Shown here: piece by piece, positions 26,184-37,712 of the stretch
Layout: every line of letters begins with the position of its first letter
Position numbering within the stretch: the stretch's first letter is position 1
Assembly: GCA_001466705.2 (NCBI GenBank)
Contig: LATX02000174.1
Coordinates: 186,001-250,000 of the forward strand
Direction of reading: 5' to 3'
Length of the DNA: 64,000 nt
DNA from: Moniliophthora roreri
Taxonomy: Eukaryota > Basidiomycota > Agaricomycetes > Agaricales > Marasmiaceae
Made by a program: the position numbers and the translations under genes
The notes under the pieces: generated by a model
The model's input: only the letters and a program-made list of their open reading frames with translations
What the model was told of the DNA's origin: nothing
Databases searched by the model: none

Positions 26184-27619
26184 TGTCGATGACTGGATAT
26201 GGATGGAAGTAGAGCTGTAAGAGATGTGGTGCATTTACTCGGGGCACTACGCTTCAGTCACGTTGTCCAGGTCCGGCGGCACCGAAAACAAGGCAGAGCA
26301 CGTTTCCTTGTTTTCTATATTTCTCATTAAGGAAAAAGTAACAATAGTTAAGCCCTTAGGCAAAGCCTAGGCCCAAGGTAGAACCAAAGATTACTTTTTG
26401 GGGAAGCTCGAGGGCGCATCAGAGGGCGGGATTACGTAACACAACTACGCCCCCACACACCCAATTAGGAAACTGCGTCTTTTTTTCAAACTCGACGCCA
26501 CCTGAAATTTTTTTCTCGTCATGGAGGTCGGAACATAAAGAAAATGTGCTGTAGTTGAGCGAGAATTTAAGAAGAAAATGACACCAGCTTTTTCCAATGG
26601 GCCACTGTCCTCTGTGCTACAACGATAGAAAATTCTGCACATGCTCGAAGCGTAGAGCTGGCCCGATGGTAGCAACGTACCAACGGATATCCGGTGCCCC
26701 CGAAGCATTGAGGGTGCCTGGAAGCCAGTACACGACCACAGGGGTAACGCCCAAGAATCCCGATACCTAAATACCCCAATCATGATATCCTGCGTCCTAA
26801 AGGGACCAATGATACGGGATCCAAGATTTGAAATCATTTAATCTACCGCCACTCACCCGTCTTCAAACCAGTAGCATCCAGATGCCTCTTCGCGTACCTG
26901 ACATGTTTGACGAACAAGCGCTCGGATGATGATATCAACGAGATCGAACAGAACATCCAGAGTCGGGGAAGGAAAAGTTGGATCGGACTTTTCTGGGCTA
27001 CTCGCAACGCATTAGGTTACACCCATGGACTGGACAGTAGTATATCATACGCACCTCTCTGTATTTTTAGCCAACCCCCAACATCCTGTATCTTTAGCCG
27101 ACCCAACACCCTGTATATATGAAACTCTTGATTCCGAATCAAATTGAAGAGATTTGATATGTCACCAAGATAGTGCCAGTGGAAAAGAAAAGCCGTTTAA
27201 GAAGGTGGTATCTTGCGATGTTCCAGTGAATGAAGATCTTTGTTTTTGTGAGGCTGAATACGGTGTAGCATCGCAGCTCTTGCCAAGTGCAGGGGATCCA
27301 GTGTTCCGTGGAAACGAATGACTTCAGGCTAAGCGGTGGGGAGCGAAAAAGGAAGCAGTTGAGAATGGACGCCAGGGCCTTTTATACGCAGAAACTGACT
27401 CACGGTCCATAGTGACAAAAGCGCCAGTTCATCTCACCGGCGCTTGTCCTTCACTGTCAACCACCTGAAGGGCTGAGTTGTGTTTCACCGAGACGAAAAG
27501 GCTTACCTATCCTTCACCTACCTCTGCTTTATCTCTGTTTTGAACGAGTCATTCTGCGTACTGCTTCTCTTTGACACAGCAACGATTGCTTGATGCCCAA
27601 CTGGGAACAAAAACAAAAC
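26184..27619. other. intergenic, no supported gene
   Basis: About 1.4 kb with no credible gene. Open frames such as 26445-26837 (minus) and 26907-27122 (plus) lack recognisable motifs. A short duplicated phrase (gtatttttagccaaccc / gtatctttagccgaccc) occurs near 27061-27105. Confidence 0.35.
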
Positions 27620-27629
27620 AAAAGACAAG

Positions 27630-28440
27630 GTACTCCGGCAAGTCACCCCGGTTGACCTGCCCTAAAGTCAATAAAAAAAAATCGCGCACCTCAGTTCTCG
27701 TCTTTCCTCCGCTCCAATACATCCGCAGAACTCCACATATTCGATAGCTTTTTAGCGTGAAACTCTCTTCATCCCCTCTTATTCACTCCTCGCTCGACGT
27801 ACCATTCCATCGAATAGGGAGTTGCTAATGGAGGGGAAGAATAACGTCGTGCAATAGTGCTAGGCATTTATTTCGGTGGCTTTATTTTGGTTGGAGATCT
27901 ACCTTACGAGGTGCCTTACAGATACCTTTTTATGTGTAATCTAGGCAACTCAATACAATTTCTTCATCGCTTGAAACTCCCATACCGAACCATCGCCTTG
28001 GAGCTCCATACCTAGTGAACGGCTGAAGGCCAGCGAACTTATACGTCGCACGTACGCAAGCGCGTTTATATGATCATCGTTCGACTTTGTGCCCATCGAA
28101 CGGGGAGTAGATTGAGTCAGCGATCTTGGTCCTCTGCATTAGCGTTCTTCACTTTCATTGACCGTGGTGATTCGGGGGTTTTCCTATGAAAAGTGCGTTC
28201 CTGGGGTTCCACATATGTGACAATTACAGAGGCTGATTTTTACTCATGATAGCGCAGCGGTCGTCATGACCCTACTGATGGAAAGCGTCTCTATTTGACA
28301 TACTCAGACAATGCGAATGGGTTCGTTGTTGCTGGGCTTGTGGGTTGCCAAGCTTATGGGGAGGAGTATTGGATCATATGTTCGTGCTGGTAAAGACATA
28401 ATTGGTGTCCTCCATCCATCTCACGAAATGCCATTCTCAG
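27630..28440 (+). repeat. F-box upstream module, copy 1
   Basis: The first of four related upstream modules. Shared landmarks, in order, are a cggcaagtcacc...ttgacctgccct block (27638-27664), a cgaatagggagttgctaatg block near 27810, gaggggaagaataacgtcgt, and cttacgaggtgccttacaga near 27910. The same order recurs at 30196-30480 and 33010-33320, and inverted at 40330-40570. Homology with copy 2 continues to the F-box start (for example gaatgggttcgttgttgc near 28315). This indicates duplication of gene plus promoter. The conserved landmarks are candidate regulatory sequence. Confidence 0.7.
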
Positions 28441-28571
28441 ATTGAACGTTGTTGCTTTCAGCCCGTGGTATTCCAACCTATCCTCGATTCGGAGGTCTTC
28501 GTATATGACAGATCCAACGGCTGATGACAGATGTCACAAAGCACTGATGGGACAAAACGCTGATGGGTGCC

Positions 28572-28577
28572 TATATA
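28572..28577 (+). promoter_or_regulatory. TATA box of F-box copy 1
   Basis: tatata, 29 bp before the ATG, in a gatgggtgcctatatagga context. The same box occurs before copy 2 (30881-30886) and, inverted, before copy 3 (39551-39556), which supports it as a conserved core promoter or transcript leader element. Confidence 0.5.
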
Positions 28578-28605
28578 GGAAGACCAGACTCGTTATTATC
28601 AACCC

Positions 28606-29947
28606 ATGCCTCCCTTCATTGCACCGGAACTCATTTTGTGCATGTTACAACACCTCCCACCATGGTCCTTCGATAATCTCGACAACTGCGCGTTGGTTTG
28701 CCGCTCTTGGACGCCTCACGCTCGAAGTATTATCTTCCGAGAAATACGTCTTTCGTCTGCCGAGCGTATCATCAAACTCATTGATCTGCTTACCAGCCCT
28801 CACGAAACTATAGCAGCCGCTATTAAATACATAAACATCGAAGAAGGCTGGTTTGGAGATGTTTTCTTGAGGCTTGGCGATGGTCGTCTCATGAAACCAG
28901 ATGCTGGCAAGATTCTGGAGGCGCTCACAAGGGCTTCAGAAAGATCCTTGTCATGTCCGAAAGGCGTTCATGGACCACAGCCCTTTCCAATCATTGGCTC
29001 GGCTTCATTTGTCGTCATGTTCCTTCGAGACATATGCTCGGTTCTCGGAACTGATTCATTCGTTTCCGCTATTGGAGACCTGTCACCACGGCGAATGGGT
29101 CCATATCCCGTTCAAATCGGTGGACTGTGTTACTAACCTGAGGCCTCTCCGACTTCGCGCGTTACATTGGCATGTAACCGACGTGCCAAGGATCATAGAA
29201 GCATGGGAGGATGCCGCGGTATTCAACGCACTGCTATTGGAGTCTGGAGAATCTTTGGAGGAATTGGAATTTATCGTCGATGGACGCCGAAACTCAGTGT
29301 TCGCATACCATGACCCAGAAACTCGTACGTACTAAAGGATACTCTGGTGTATTGTTTTCAGACTAACGAAAACGTTTCCGGTCAAAGACATATTTCCGAT
29401 GTTTGACTTTACACATTCCACACGTCTTCGAAAACTACATGTGTCGGCCAACAAACCCCATACATACGCTTTCCTACTCGCTCTTCTGAAGAATATGACC
29501 CGGACACAGTCAAATACCCTCCAGGATCTTTCGTTGTCTGGTTTTGTTATGCCGACGAACTGGTTTCAACGCTATAAAATCCTCGTCGATTTAGCAGCTG
29601 TGGACACCATTCTTCAGCACCCCTTCTTCTCATCTCTCCAACGAATCACTTTTGGAGAATTCAACTGTACCTTTTATGGATCGGAGGTTACGAATCAGAG
29701 ACTTGCTGGTAAAACGACATTCGAACACCCCGACGATGATTCTCTCGCGGCCAAGCAGCTCAGCTGGACGATTGAGAGGTTGAAAGCCGGTTTTGAGGGT
29801 AGTGGCAAGGCGGGGATAGTAGTTCCAGTGGTCAACGTATGTTATTTGGGTCCGGTCATAGGGCGAGGACGATGCTCCTGTGTTGATTATGACTATACGC
29901 CCCAAGGATACGACTGTTCTGACTCTGATAACAGTCCAGACGATTAG
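28606..29947 (+). pseudogene. F-box protein pseudogene (family copy 1)
   Basis: It starts like its intact paralogue, with the F-box region APELILCMLQHLPPWSFDNL / DNCALVCRSW, then LTSPHETIAAAIKYINIEEG. Compared with copy 2, 59 bp are missing at 28954/28955 (equivalent to 31267-31325), which shifts the frame. Coding resumes in another frame (KAFMDHSPFQSLARLHLSSC onward) and then meets TAA at 29333-29335, where copy 2 has CAA. The last part (FPMFDFTHSTRLRKLHVSAN to the stop at 29947) is otherwise well preserved. It is a recently disabled duplicate of an F-box protein, a substrate adaptor of SCF ubiquitin ligases. Confidence 0.85.
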
Positions 29948-30189
29948 CCGGAGTTTCACGATTCGGATCTAGAATAACCTAGTGATATGTTCAGTAGTGA
30001 GGTGTTGAGTTGTTTGTACACGGGATATAAAAACGAGCTGTTTTTTTTGTTCGCATTTCCGATTATTCCGCTATACAAGTGGAAGAAGCACTCGTTCTAG
30101 CAGAATCGATACCGGTTACTATGATCGTTTAAAAAGAGTGCGTCGTGCAATGGGTACATTCTCAAGTAGCAACAGCAAGTCAACTTGAA

Positions 30190-30880
30190 GCAGACTCGGC
30201 AATCACCCCAATTGACCTACCCTACAGTCCCTGACAAGTATCATGAACGTCGCGCGTTCCTCTCTAATGTCCATCCGTCTTCCTAAATATACCACACACT
30301 CTGTTCTACACCTGTTTTTGCGTGAAGCCTATACACTCTGATTCACCCCTCGCTTGACACAAGTACCAGTTCCACCGAATAGGGAGTTACTAATAGAGGG
30401 GAAGAATAACGTCGTGTATGTTCTGTGCTAGGCAATTATTTGGTTGAAGATTGCCTTACGAGGTGCCTTACAGACTTGTTTTGGTAGTTTTCATTCTCTT
30501 GCAATATCATCCATGACGTTGAGCGTTAACCGAAGGCATCCCGACTTGAATCTTCGTACCGGAATCGACTGAATGACTGAAGCCCGACACACACCCTCCT
30601 TTTGATACAGTCCTAATCAGACAGTGCGAACGGGTTCGTTGTTGCCTGGCTTATGAGCCGAAGTATTGAGCCATATGTGTGTGGGTGGATAGCCGGGACC
30701 CGGAACCGAGCTGGTGAAGGTACGATTAGTGCCCCTCATCTCGCAAAATGCCATTCTCATGTTGAACATTGTTGCTGTCAGCCTATGGTATTTCCAACCT
30801 ATCTCGGTTCGGAGGTCTTCGTGCGACCCTCGTGTATGACAGATCCAATGGCCGGTGTCACAAAGTGCCGATGGGATGCC
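30190..30880 (+). repeat. F-box upstream module, copy 2
   Basis: Carries the shared landmarks: ctcggcaatcacc...ttgacctaccct (30198-30225), cgaatagggagttactaata near 30377, gaggggaagaataacgtcgt, and cttacgaggtgccttacaga near 30455. It continues with similarity to copy 1 up to the F-box start. Confidence 0.7.
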
Positions 30881-30886
30881 TATATA
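30881..30886 (+). promoter_or_regulatory. TATA box of F-box copy 2
   Basis: tatata in a gatgcctatataactt context, 32 bp before the ATG; the same place as in copies 1 and 3. Confidence 0.5.
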
Positions 30887-30917
30887 ACTTGAAGACTAGA
30901 TTTGTTAGTATCAATCC

Positions 30918-32555
30918 ATGCCTCCCTTTATTGCACTAGAACTCATTTTGTGCATATTGCGACATCTCCCATCGTATCTCCTCCATGATCTCAACAACTG
31001 CGCACTGGTTTGCCGCTCTTGGGCGCCTCACGCCCGAAGCTTTGCCTTTCGAGCTATACGCCTTTCGTCTGCCGAGCATACCATCGAACTCATCGATCTG
31101 CTTACCAGCCCTCACGAAACTATATCAGCCGCTATAAAATACATAAACATCGAAGGCTGGTTTGGAGACCATGTTTTCTCGAGTCTCGGCAGCAGTCGTG
31201 CCATAAAACCAGACGCTGGCAAGATTCTGAAGGCGTTCACAACGGCTTCAGAAAGATCCTTGTCATTCCCTCATGTCAAGCGGCTTAACCTGGAAAAGAT
31301 CGAATGGGGGAGCGTGTCTCCGTCTGTCCGAAAGGCGTTTATGGACCACAACCCTTTCCAATCATTGGTTTGGCTTCGGTTGTCATCATGTTCCTTCGAG
31401 ACATATGCTCAATACTGGGAACTAATTCACTCATTCCCGCTATTAGAGAGTTATGATCACGGTGATTGTATCTATATCCCGTTCAAATCGGTGGACTGTG
31501 TTACTAGCCCGAAGCCTCTCCGACTTCGCGCGTTACATTGGCATGTAACCTACGTGCCAAGGGCTATGGAAGCATGGCCGGATGCCGCGGTATTCAACGC
31601 ACTGCTATTGGAATCTGGAGAATCTTTGGAGGAATTGGAATTTATCGTCGAGCAATGCATCCCAGATGAAAGCGAATCTCGTACGTACCAAAGGATAGTC
31701 TGGCATTTTGTTCACAGACTAACGAGTACCTTTCCGGTCAAAGACCTATTTCCAGTGTTTGATTTTACACGTACCACACGTCTTCGAAAACTACACATGA
31801 AATTCAAAAGCACATCATGGGCTTTTATACTCGCTTTTCTGAGGAATATGACCCAGGCGCGGTCAAATACCCTTCAAAACCTCTCGTTATCCTGTCGTAT
31901 TCCCCAGTCTGGCCCATCCCAGGATATAGACAGCTACTATCAAATTCCCGTCGATTTAGCAGCCATGGACACCGTTCTTCGACACCCCTTCTTCTCATCT
32001 CTCCAACGAATCGCTTTTGGAAATTTCTTTTGTTCTTTTTCCGAGTCGGACGTTACGAACCAGAGACTCGCTGGTAAAACAAGATTCGAACGCCCTGATG
32101 ATGATTCCGTTCCTGGCAAGCGGCTCAACCGGGCGATCGAGAGGTTGAAGGCTAGTTTTGAGGGTAGTGGCAAGGCGGGGATAGTAGTTCCGGTGGCCGT
32201 CGAATATTATAGAAGTCCATTCAAACGATACGCCTCTGTCTATGACTTGGACTCGGCCAGCCATGAACTCCAACAAGATGGCTATTTTGGCTACAGGAAC
32301 AGAGGACGTAGCAGCATTGAGGGAAGCTCTCTACGACGTAGTCATTCTTGGACTGGCCATAGGAGCAGGAGTCGTAGCTGTTATGGTACTCTTACTCGTT
32401 CTACCAGTAGGAGTAGCTGTGGAGATACCTCCTGGCAATCTGGGGCCTCTTCAGTAAAAAAGGGCTGCAATCTTTTCGCAGCTTTTCGATGGCTTTTTGA
32501 TTCAGCTTTTTGCTTGGGTTCGTCACGGCATGATGGCCTGGTCAACTCGGAATGA
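30918..32555 (+). CDS. F-box protein with Arg/Ser-rich C-terminus (family copy 2)
   Basis: A single uninterrupted 545-codon frame. Residues about 1-45 form a degenerate F-box, IALELILCILRHLPSYLLHD / LNNCALVCRSW, expected to bind Skp1 in an SCF ubiquitin ligase. The middle has LRR-like hydrophobic periodicity (LVWLRLSSCSFETYAQYWEL, LRLRALHWHV, LRKLHMKF, LQNLSLSC), a likely substrate-binding solenoid. From about residue 455 the tail is Arg/Ser/Gly-rich (RNRGRSSIEGSSLRRSHSW, then RSRSRS). Best-preserved of the three copies here. The TATA box and upstream module are shared with the paralogues. The substrate is unknown. Confidence 0.85.
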   Translation: MPPFIALELILCILRHLPSYLLHDLNNCALVCRSWAPHARSFAFRAIRLSSAEHTIELIDLLTSPHETISAAIKYINIEGWFGDHVFSSLGSSRAIKPDAGKILKAFTTASERSLSFPHVKRLNLEKIEWGSVSPSVRKAFMDHNPFQSLVWLRLSSCSFETYAQYWELIHSFPLLESYDHGDCIYIPFKSVDCVTSPKPLRLRALHWHVTYVPRAMEAWPDAAVFNALLLESGESLEELEFIVEQCIPDESESRTYQRIVWHFVHRLTSTFPVKDLFPVFDFTRTTRLRKLHMKFKSTSWAFILAFLRNMTQARSNTLQNLSLSCRIPQSGPSQDIDSYYQIPVDLAAMDTVLRHPFFSSLQRIAFGNFFCSFSESDVTNQRLAGKTRFERPDDDSVPGKRLNRAIERLKASFEGSGKAGIVVPVAVEYYRSPFKRYASVYDLDSASHELQQDGYFGYRNRGRSSIEGSSLRRSHSWTGHRSRSRSCYGTLTRSTSRSSCGDTSWQSGASSVKKGCNLFAAFRWLFDSAFCLGSSRHDGLVNSE

Positions 32556-33009
32556 CGGTAGTATAAAATTGAATAAACAAACCCTTTGAGCAACTCAGGC
32601 TGTTGGATGAAACATGAGGAGAAAGAGTGCCGTCAATCTTTGCTTTTGCTTGTCCTCCTTCCTAGATATATATTTCAGCTGGCTGGATACACAGCAGCCC
32701 TCTTTCACCCCTGGCGGTACAAGCGGACCGCAGTGGTATAGGACTGAGGTATCCTAGTGACCGTGAGCAGAGATGGAGATGTGGGAATTCATCGGCGTGA
32801 GTTGCGGAAATCACCCGAGGAAGTGATTAGAGTAGAAAAGAAGAATGCAGGTCTATAGCTAGTACTTATACTACAGGGTGTTTGGGAACACAAGAGAATG
32901 GAAATAACACATGAAAAGCTATGAGAGCTTGGGTGTCTGATAGTACAAGAGAAGGAACAATGAGAATGAGATGTCCGAGGAGAATACAATCTTGGCGCCC
33001 GCCGTTCCA

Positions 33010-33500
33010 CGGACTCGGCAATCACCCTCAATTGACCTGCCCTACAGTCCCTGATATCACGAGGAAGAAAAAATTCGCGCGTTCCTCTCCAATGTCCATC
33101 CATCTTCCCCCAAATATACCACATACTCTGTTCTACACCCTGTCCTTGCGTGAAACCTATCCCCTCTTATTCACTCCTCGCTCGACATACCATTCCACCG
33201 AATAGGGAGTTGCTAATGGAGGGGAAGAAGAACGTCGTGTATGTTTTGTGCTAGGCATTTATTTCGGTGGCTTTATTTTGGTTGAAGATCTACCTTACGA
33301 GGTGCCTTACAGATGATGATATTTTTTCGTGTACTCTAGGCTAGGCAGTTATATCTTGACGTTGAACCTATACCGAAGGCATCTCGACTTGAGCTTGAAC
33401 CTCTATACCGACTGAACGACTGAAGCCTGACCCATCCCCCCTCATGTTATTCTCCTCATTCGGATTTACACCCATCGAACGGGGAGTTGTATTGCAGGGA
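33010..33500 (+). repeat. orphan F-box upstream module, copy 3
   Basis: Contains all shared landmarks: ctcggcaatcacc...ttgacctgccct (33014-33042), cgaatagggagttgctaatg near 33200, gaggggaagaagaacgtcgt, cttacgaggtgccttacaga near 33295. Homology continues to catcgaacggggagt near 33475, but no F-box gene follows. Confidence 0.7.
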
Positions 33501-34304
33501 AGATCAAGAATGGAGGCATTTTTTCGGTGGCTTCAGTTGTCCGTGTTGGCGTTGAAGGTCGCCTTACTATGTGTCTTACATATCCGCTGTTGAATATTAT
33601 TTCCATGCAAGTCTTTGTTTCCGTGCCAAGGTTGTCTACGCGCGATCACAGGTCGTTGCTACCAAGTCAAGTGTCCGCGTCGCAGTGGACCCACACCGTC
33701 GGTCAAGGCAAGGTTCCGACGGAATGGGCTTTCGTTGAAAGAGAATCGCCGGAAACGGGACGCGCTGAGGACGCGCTGGCACTAGTCAGTGCCACAGGCT
33801 TCCGCCGTATAGTGTAGACCTGGTGCGTTGACTGTGCAGCGATTCCATCTCTGGCGTTGTGGAGTTTCATGTGCCCCTGATCCGTCCAATCACATTCCGG
33901 AACAAGAAGGAATGAGGAAGTCGCAGATACTGCATATGCTATAAGCGAGACCGATAGCACCCTACGTACGCTTCAGCTCGTATTCGTATTCGATTTCGAT
34001 TTCGCTTTCGCCTCGAGGAGGTTCATGTGCACCTGATCAGGGCAATGTGGCATAATCCGTCCAGAATCCGTCATAGATCATTGTTGCCCTGGAACCTAAA
34101 ACCCTAGTGTTCAACGACCTATAAGACCTATAAGGATCTGTAGAGTGTTTGCTATAAGGGTTTCTAGTGGTAGTGTACAACCGCTGGATGAACGGCTAAT
34201 GAGTCCGAGTACCGATCCGACGGGCGGAGGATTTATTGTGGATTTGCGTACTGCGTATGACGCGACAAGTGATTTTCTCTGTTCCTTGACACAGTACCAC
34301 CATC
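33501..34304. other. intergenic, no supported gene
   Basis: About 800 bp after the orphan module. It has a short hexamer-type repeat (cgtattcgtattcgatttcg near 33977) and unrecognised open frames. It probably contains the promoter of the next gene. Confidence 0.35.
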
Positions 34305-37269
34305 ATGTTCTCCTCCCTATCCTCCTTTCTCCCATCCGCCCTCAATCATCTAAATCAATCACAGTCCCCGGAGAATACACCTCACATCGACGTTGAAGAC
34401 GAGGAAGAGGAGGATCAGGGTCACAACGGCCAGTTGACTGAATCTCCGACAAAGGCAGAACATGGCCGAAAGAAGGAAAAGAAGGAAAAGGGTCCTCATG
34501 AGGTTTGTCTCAACAGACTTTATAAACCTCACAGCCGTTGATTGATGTATGGGCTACTGTTTTAGACGTTTATATTTGTACGACCACCGCCAGCGAAATC
34601 AAATCATCCATTGAACCTTCAAGTTCAACTTGTCCCACCCAACTCGAGACAACGACGTTTATCTACCGATAGCGGCGTCGATACAGATAGGGAGAGTGCA
34701 GTCGTAGTCGTAGTCGTAGGAGGAGGAGGAGGTGCACAACTCAGTCGAACACCCTCAGCAGCATCCGAAGTATCAAGCTACTCAACTTCGGGATACACCT
34801 CAACAACGTCATTTCAATCATACTCTTCCACGGCTAGTGGAACATCTGGTCGACGTATAATTATACCTCTATACAACCTCCAAGCGCACAACGTCATGAC
34901 CAATACCATCGTTGATGCTGGTACAGACGCAAAGATTGCCAAGTTTCATAGACGAGGCTTGGAGATGATTGATTTGGCGATTCTGGAACCTGTTGAGGTT
35001 TGGTTGTCGCCTCCAGGGACTCAGATTCCTGTCATGGGCGCCCCTGGGGTTGCAGGCCCAGGAGGAGGCGGCGGCGGCGGCGGCGGCGGAGGTGGTCCCT
35101 CGAGCGCGAGAGGTAGTCTAGATGACTCGAGGTTACGACAAAGAATATCCGGTGCATTCCTTCGAGCAGGGCAATCTCCAGGTATGTACAAAAGACGTAA
35201 CACAAGTCCAACTTTAGAGATACTCAACGAACCTCCCCTTTCCAAGGATCATCCGCTGCGTCACTTGCGTCAGGGAATGATAATCATCCGCACCTACATC
35301 AACATCAAGAAGCTGTTCCTGCATCATCAGCAGTAGTTCCGTCCGTAGCGTCCTTAGCAGCAGGGAAGAAGAATAACAATATCTTTGGGAAACTATTCGA
35401 TAGGAAAAAGAAGGATACCCCAGCCCCAGCTACACCCGCACCCGCACCCGCACCCGACATCAACCTCACTTCCCCCAAAACGCCTACATTTACTCCACCC
35501 AAAACGCCTACCCAATCACAAACGCCCACTTCACGACATGCCAAGAACCTATCGGCGTCATTCACAGGCGCGTTCCGCAAGACCCAAGCCCAGATCCAAA
35601 CACCGCCGACATCTCCTGCTCCTTCACCGAGCCAATCCCAGTTCCAACAAAATACTACCCAAGATACACCTAATGGCAATAATAGCGCGTTAAATCGGTT
35701 CACGGGACTATTAAGACCTACGTCGAGTTCGGGTAGTAGACCGTCAACTGCTACGGGCGTACCTCCGACTAGGAAGGAAGAACAGGAACGGGAACGGGAG
35801 CGGGAACAAGGTCGGATTCGGAGCCGGAGTCAAGGAAGAGATGCAGCAGATCCAGATGCCGACGTTCAAGTTCAGGATATGAGTGATATTACGCCTACTA
35901 TACCTCCACCTCAAGAATCCCAAGGCGGGAGTTCACGGTTTAGCACGTTAAGTGCTACTAGTAGCATCGGTGTTAGCAGTGGGGGTGGTGGACAACATCT
36001 ATCTGTTCCTTCTCAACAACCCCAACCCCCTGCCCCTGCTCAAATCCAAGTCCCAGTGATACCTATCCCACCAACTCTGGGCATCCATCCGACCCTATCA
36101 ACACCTGGCGGACCGAGCGTCCTAGCCTCTGGTGCCTTCAATTCGTTCGCAAGTAAAGGATACCCACCGCCCAAAGACTTGGGATACGGAAAAGGACCAG
36201 CAATGTATGTTTGGGTTATTAGAAAGTGGATTAAAGGTCCCGGTGGGGAGAAGGGTGGTTTCTTGGGTGGATTGGGGATCAGAGGGATTGAAGGATTACC
36301 GAGGAATGATTCGAGCGAGGAGGATCTAGCCCAGATTGAGGTTCGTGTAGAGTGGAAAAGGGGAAGTGGCAAAAAGGCAAAGAAGAGGCGTATGAAGAAG
36401 CGTGAGGAGGAGAAGAATGTTTCGAGGAGGTCGAGTACTGGAAACGGAAACGGAAACGGAAATGGAAATGGAAGCGGCGAGTTGAACGTACCCCCACATC
36501 ACGGACAAGGACCAAACGAGTCAAAGACAAGTTTGGCGTTGACGACTACGAGTGTGGCTACTGGTACGACGAGCGGTGGTGAAGAATCTCAGTCTATCAA
36601 GAAGAAGGAAGATAAGAAGAAGAAGAATAGACTATCAGGTTTAAGCGTGAGCAGCCTCGGTCATGGAAGTAACGAAGGAGGTGGTGGGTTATTCCGAAAA
36701 GGATCACGCAAGAGTGTAGGCACAGGCGCAGAAACGGATGATGGAGATGATAGTGATCCAGAGGATTCCGAGACCCCATGGAATTGTACATTCAAAGTGA
36801 GGAGGTTGGGTGCTCCTCGCGGTGCGGGTATGGGTACGGGATCGAGGCCTGGTTCGGTTATCGTTGGTGGAGCCAATGATGGCGGCGGTAGTGGTGGTAG
36901 TGGACCGGGACCGATTAAAGTCAAAGTAGGAACTCTCTCACCGACACCTCATCATCCAAAAGTAGTCGCTATGCTCAAAGTACCGTTCCCTTTGCCGGAT
37001 CTAGAGGTGGAGAAGATGAATGTGAAGAAGAGGGAAGGTAAGGAGCGGACATCGATGATTCCGCCTACGGCTGTGAGCCCTGGGACAGGTGAGTATGTCT
37101 TACTTGATATTGTTCTACGCGCTGACGTCGCGTTGTAGGTCTCGTACTTACTGCAGAAGAAATCAAGGATGTCATATGCAGTACCGGAATGTGGCTTGTT
37201 GTCCGTGAAGGTTTTGGTGGTGTTGGCAAAGTCAGTCGAAAGGGCGATGGATGGAGGATTCGAGCTTAA
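34305..37269 (+). CDS. large low-complexity (disordered) protein, unknown function
   Basis: Four exons: 34305-34502, 34566-35181, 35274-37088, 37139-37269, total 2,760 nt (919 aa). An acidic, Lys-rich N-terminus (DVEDEEEEDQG, KKEKKEKG) leads to a recognisable folded patch, GRRIIIPLYNLQAHNVMTNT, KIAKFHRRGLEMIDLAILEP. Low-complexity tracts follow: a run of 12 Gly, TPAPATPAPAPAP, a GN repeat, and KKKEDKKKKN. A second conserved-looking patch is AMYVWVIRKWIKG...IEVRVEWKRG. The last exon gives GLVLTAEEIKDVICSTGMWL then VVREGFGGVGKV. The globular patches resemble uncharacterised basidiomycete proteins; I cannot name a family. The frame is continuous through three GT-AG introns, so the gene is probably real. 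Confidence 0.75.
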
Positions 37270-37712
37270 GATCTCGAAAGACCTGCACACACGTCGGTAT
37301 ATTTATAATTTTGCTTCTTTTATCATATATATGCGAGGATGTATGTAGATACTTACTTTTTTTCAACTCCCACCTCCGTTACACGCTCTTTTTTTTTTTT
37401 TCCTTTTTTCTTTTTCCTTTCAAGACATGATAAAGGGGTTTTTTGTGCATCTTGTATTGGTAATTGGTAATAAATAATGTGATAATACAACCCGTATGCA
37501 AATCTAGGAATACGTTTCGAGAGAAATAGATCGGTCTGTGGATTAGTGAGAATGCGTTCATAGCTGTGACTGCCTCTTTTGCTCGTAACCACGTCGTCGA
37601 GGGCTTTTATACACACGGCCACGCCTGATACGTCTCCAAGAGCCAGAATTATCGCGTTGAGCAGTTATGGCTGCGACTGGGGGGCTCCTGCTAAAGCGCC
37701 GGCAGGGTACGG
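37270..37712. other. 3' region, no gene
   Basis: Holds the 3' end of the disordered-protein gene and a T-rich run near 37388. No supported gene. Confidence 0.4.
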
